From assembly GCA_015679605.1 (NCBI GenBank), contig JAAAVE010000390.1, positions 9,357-20,640 of the forward strand: a stretch of 11,284 nucleotides of DNA. Direction: 5' to 3'. The position numbers and the translations under genes were made by a program. This document shows, piece after piece, positions 8,451 through 11,284 of the stretch (within the stretch, counting starts at the first letter, position 1; each line of letters begins with the position of its first letter). The notes under the pieces were generated by a model. It ran no database searches. It was not told the origin of the DNA and saw only the letters and a list, made by a program, of their open reading frames with translations. The DNA is from Podila epigama. Lineage: Eukaryota; Mortierellomycota; Mortierellomycetes; Mortierellales; Mortierellaceae.

Positions 8451-9626
8451 ATGAAGTACACCGGTCTCTTGATCTTTGCCTGCGTTGCTCTCTTCAGCTC
8501 CAGCGAGGCTGCTCCTCTCATCAAGGGCAATGGCGGCAAGCCCATTCCCGACTCTTACATTGTCGTCCTCAAGGAGGGTCAGTCCCTCTCCGCCTTTGAG
8601 AACAAGTTCAACGCCATTGCTCGCCGCCAGAACGGCCGCGGTCGCAAGCCCACCATCAACCGCAAGTACCAGGTCATCTCCGGTTTTGCTGCCACTGTCA
8701 ACTCGGCTGCCCTCAAGGAGATTCTTGCCTCCGATGAGGTTGACTTTGTTGAGGAGGATCAGATCGTCACCATTGATGCCACCCAGACCTCTCCTCCCTC
8801 TTGGGGACTTCCCCGTATCTCCCAGCGCCAGCGCAACCTGAGCGCTCCTTACTACTACCAGAACCAGGCTGGTGCCGGCGTCACTGCCTATGTCATTGAC
8901 ACTGGTATCAACACTGGCCACGTCGAGTTTGGCGGTCGTGCCACCATGGGTGCCAACTTCATCACTGGCTCGCCCAACACTGACCAGAACGGTCACGGTA
9001 CCCACGTCGCTGGTACCATCGGAGGCACCAAATACGGTGTTGCCAAGAAGGTCAGCATTGTCGCTGTCAAGGTTCTTGATGCCCAGGGCTCTGGTACCCT
9101 CTCTGGTGTTATTGCCGGTATGGACTGGGTCGCCGCCCGCGCTGTTCCCGGCAAGTCCATTGTCAACATGTCCCTCGGTGGTGGCAAGTCCACTGCCATC
9201 GATGCTGCCGCTGGCCGCCTCTTCGCCAAGAACATTCCCTTGATTGCTGCTGCCGGTAACTCTGCCACCACCCCTGCCTGCAACCAGTCGCCCGCCGGTG
9301 CCGCCAACACCTACACCGTCGCTGCCTCTGACAAGTTTGACAAGCCCGCCTCCTTCACCTCGTACGGTTCCTGCGTTGAGATCTTTGCCCCTGGTGTCGG
9401 CATCACCTCTGCCTGGATCGGTTCCAACACTGCCACCAACACCATCTCCGGAACCTCGATGGCTGCTCCCCACGTTGCTGGTGTCGGTGCCTTGTACCTC
9501 TCCACCCAGTCCATCCCCACCGCCCAGGGTCTCTTCAACAAGCTCACCCAGACCGCCTCCCTCAACAAGATCACCGGCAACTTGAACGGCTCTCCCAACC
9601 GCCTCGTCTACAACGGCGGTCTCTAA
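8451..9626 (+). CDS. Secreted subtilisin-like serine protease (peptidase S8, proteinase K type)
   Basis: Secreted endopeptidase of 391 residues, one exon. Residues 1-20 are a signal peptide (cut probably after SSSEA). An I9 propeptide domain spans about 34-110 (DSYIVVLKEG, YQVISGFAATV, VDFVEEDQIV); it folds the enzyme and is then removed, so the mature enzyme starts near 111-115. Catalytic Asp150 (VIDTGI), His182 (NGHGTHVAGT) and Ser336 (SGTSMAAPHVAG) are all present, with oxyanion Asn270 (AAAGNS). Cys277 and Cys308 are the only mature cysteines and could pair; this differs from the two disulfides of proteinase K. RNLS at 129-131 is a possible N-glycosylation site. Codons are strongly biased to C- or G-ending and the gene lacks introns, unlike its neighbours, which suggests high expression. 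The in-frame ATG at 8235 is rejected because it lies upstream of the TATA box. Confidence 0.96.
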   Translation: MKYTGLLIFACVALFSSSEAAPLIKGNGGKPIPDSYIVVLKEGQSLSAFENKFNAIARRQNGRGRKPTINRKYQVISGFAATVNSAALKEILASDEVDFVEEDQIVTIDATQTSPPSWGLPRISQRQRNLSAPYYYQNQAGAGVTAYVIDTGINTGHVEFGGRATMGANFITGSPNTDQNGHGTHVAGTIGGTKYGVAKKVSIVAVKVLDAQGSGTLSGVIAGMDWVAARAVPGKSIVNMSLGGGKSTAIDAAAGRLFAKNIPLIAAAGNSATTPACNQSPAGAANTYTVAASDKFDKPASFTSYGSCVEIFAPGVGITSAWIGSNTATNTISGTSMAAPHVAGVGALYLSTQSIPTAQGLFNKLTQTASLNKITGNLNGSPNRLVYNGGL

Positions 9627-9655
9627 ATACATTTCACTTGCAGGACTTTATACAA

Positions 9656-9674
9656 GTGTCCTTGAAGGACACTC
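9656..9674 (+). other. Perfect hairpin in the protease 3' UTR
   Basis: AGTGTCCTT, one G, then AAGGACACT: nine-base complementary arms (in practice 8 bp with a 3-base loop) starting 30 bases after the stop codon. It could stabilise the mRNA or help 3' processing; the role is not known. Confidence 0.7.
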
Positions 9675-9746
9675 TTCTATTTATGAGAGCTGGTTTTCCT
9701 CTCGAGTCTTTAAAAAAATAACAGAAAAAAGCAGAACAAATATGCA

Positions 9747-9752
9747 AATAAA
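9747..9752 (+). terminator. Protease poly(A) signal AATAAA
   Basis: AATAAA 121 bases after the stop codon in A-rich DNA, beyond the 3' UTR hairpin. Confidence 0.65.
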
Positions 9753-10389
9753 ATCACAAAGGCGTTGACCGTCTTATCAAACAATACTTTTTTGCATCAA
9801 TGTCTACCAAAGTGTTTATATGAAGAGTTTTGAACCAGGGTTGAAAAGGCGTAATGCTCAAAGATATCAAAATGAAGGACTTTTGAGTACAGATAGTGTT
9901 AATGGTTTATGCTCGCAAAAGAACAGCTTATATGGCAGCTCGACTCTTGGTTGTGCTCCATCTGGCGTTCACATGGTACCAACGCGTGTGTTTATAGTTG
10001 TTTATCCATTAGTAACCAGGTCCTTCCCTCATCATATGTTGTCCGTAACATTTATACCTGTAAGGTGTCCTTAGCTTACTTTTCACGAATGTGAATGGCA
10101 CCATCAAGTTGCCTGCCAGTAGCTATTATCGAATTTCATAGCAGTAAATGTGAGAAAATAAGGGCAATATCTTTGGTACGCGAATTTCACATATAATTAT
10201 TTATCCAACTGCTGCGTGATGATGAGGGCATGAAGTTGATATGGAGAATGGAGACATGACTAGACTACCATATTGAATTGCATTTGCAAAAGGATTGAAT
10301 TACTTGAGGAGAGACATATGCTTTTGTGAACCCACTTCTCTTTTGGCGCCTGGCGCAGTAGATCCAACACGTATTCCAGCAAGTCCAGC
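9753..10389. other. Non-coding DNA downstream of the protease
   Basis: No gene is recognisable. The plus-strand frames at 9820-10074 and 9909-10094 have no motif, overlap each other in different frames and show none of the codon bias of the protease. TGGCGCAGTAG at about 10351-10361 fits the pol III A-box consensus, but no B box follows. Confidence 0.5.
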
Positions 10390-10431
10390 AAAAAAAAAAA
10401 AAAAAAAAAAAATCCATAAAACTTTTTATGG
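10390..10431. repeat. A23 tract followed by a short inverted repeat
   Basis: A23 at 10390-10412, then CCATAAAA (10414-10421), CT, TTTTATGG (10424-10431): perfect 8-base arms. An A tract joined to a small palindrome could be the tail of a retroposed element, or on the minus strand a poly(dT) element. No target-site duplication was seen. Confidence 0.6.
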
Positions 10432-10910
10432 CTCATGGGCCCTCGACCTAGAACGCGTCATGTTTGTCGAAATGGTGCCATGGATACAGTGCAACTCGGC
10501 GCGACGAATCCTCCTCACTACACAAGACGACATATGTCAGCGTACTGTTGTTGACGTTATGCAAAGACGTCTGTTCCATATTTTCTCACGTAACTTGCTG
10601 AGAAAATAACAAACGATATAACAAAAACAGTGGCAATACCAACAATACCAACAACAACAAAACCAACAGAAACAACAAAAAACAAATAGCAACAACAACG
10701 AAAACAACAAACATCCCTACATCAGTTCACTGAAAGACTTGGCGCTCGGGGACATAAACAGGGTTTGTTTATAGCAAATGCGCCCATGGTAAACAAACAA
10801 TATGCTCGGTCGTCAATATACAATTTGCCATTCAATGAGTAGGAATGTGCATTATTTGTGTTTGTATCCAGCCAGTTACTTTACTTTACTCGATGCTACG
10901 TTCCAGCCTC
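10432..10910. other. Intergenic DNA with short unassigned frames and a CAA-rich block
   Basis: A plus-strand frame ends at 10609 and contains MFVEMVPWIQCNSARRILL; on the minus strand a 46-codon frame (10579-10439) covers the same DNA. Neither is recognisable and both may be chance. Bases about 10620-10710 are CAA/AACAA-rich and almost free of T, like the leader of the protease but longer. The rest shows nothing. Confidence 0.4.
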
Positions 10911-10931
10911 AAAAAAAAAAAAAAAAAAAAA
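10911..10931. repeat. A21 homopolymer
   Basis: Uninterrupted run of 21 A, fourth homopolymer of 20 or more bases in the window. Confidence 0.95.
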
Positions 10932-11008
10932 GGCAAGACATGTTGTCCGTGAAGTTTCTTTCTTTCTAATTTTTTTTGTCTCCACTCATCCCTAGTCCTG
11001 TAGGTACG

Positions 11009-11284
11009 TTGTGTACAGTACTGCACAACTCTGACTCCACTGAACAGTTCAGATCGACTTTGTGCAGAAACTACAGTTCAGGGGGAGGAGGGAGGGGCAA
11101 CTGTGTGCGCCAGTTTGATTGGCTACTCGCGGTGAGGTTGGGCACGCGCCCAAGCTCTCATGGTGCAGTCGACGAATGTCGGTTGTCATTCAATCTGATT
11201 AGAGTCGATTTCTTTTTTTTTTTTGGTTGGATATTCTACACAACATTTGTAGATGGTTGGAATGCATGCATACTTTTCCTTTTC
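11009..11284 (+). promoter_or_regulatory. Possible promoter of a gene beyond the right edge
   Basis: The region has higher GC than its surroundings, two palindromes (11009-11028 with core CAGTACTG; CTGAAC-A-GTTCAG at 11040-11052), an inverted CCAAT box (ATTGG at 11118-11122) and a T12 run at 11213-11224, the same order (CCAAT, then T tract) as before the reductase gene. An ATG at 11253 stays open to the window end (MVGMHAYFSF), too short to judge. Confidence 0.25.

Noticed and set aside
8397-9632. A 411-codon open frame on the minus strand opposite the protease
   Set aside because: It is a by-product of the strong C/G third-position bias of the protease gene; its product is a Gly/Val/Asp-rich sequence with no domain, and the plus strand carries a complete catalytic triad.
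10295-10609. 104-codon plus-strand frame as a gene
   Set aside because: It crosses the A23 tract as a Lys run and has no motif; at most its last half is a remnant.
1-11284. CRISPR array, tRNA, rRNA or a complete transposon
   Set aside because: No regularly spaced direct repeats, no tRNA cloverleaf or clear B box, no rRNA-like sequence and no transposase or reverse transcriptase motifs were seen.

Overview
The window looks like nuclear DNA of a filamentous fungus, most likely an early-diverging one (Mucoromycota, possibly Mortierellomycotina). The reasons are: short GT-AG introns, often with GTAAG- or GTATG-like donors and TAG or CAG acceptors; AT-rich intergenic DNA full of homopolymer tracts; secreted fungal-type enzymes; and no bacterial operon or Shine-Dalgarno signals. 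The phylum is inferred from protein style, not from a marker gene.

Layout, left to right. (1) Minus strand, 977 down to 70 and off the left edge: the 5' half of a secreted class III GH18 chitinase, rebuilt here as four exons; the fifth exon, with the catalytic Glu, is outside the window. (2) 978-2239: a divergent intergenic region with polypurine DNA, short tandem repeats and a T25 tract. (3) Plus strand 2240-3840: a complete four-exon gene for a 333-residue ketopantoate-reductase-family protein. (4) Plus strand 3955-4740, only 114 bp further on: four clean exons for the first 121 residues of Rqc2/NEMF, the large-subunit factor of ribosome quality control. The other roughly 900 residues expected for this family are absent. 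After the last good donor (4741) the sequence no longer looks like Rqc2. (5) 4741-6165: short protein-like segments of unknown origin. Three of them can be joined in phase to the Rqc2 part and end in a TAA overlapping AATAAA, so either a decayed gene or a chimeric gene is possible. (6) 6166-8305: about 2.1 kb of low-complexity, partly G/T-rich DNA with no gene I can support. (7) Plus strand 8451-9626: an intact, intronless, strongly codon-biased secreted subtilisin (S8, proteinase K type) with TATA box, pyrimidine tract, CA-rich leader, 3' UTR hairpin and poly(A) signal. (8) 9753-11284: non-coding DNA with A23 and A21 tracts, CAA-rich DNA, palindromes, and perhaps the promoter of a gene beyond the right edge.

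The genes do not form an obvious pathway. The chitinase and the subtilisin are both secreted degradative enzymes. The reductase and the Rqc2 fragment are intracellular housekeeping-type genes arranged head to tail. The main item to follow up is the truncated Rqc2 with its unexplained downstream exon-like segments.
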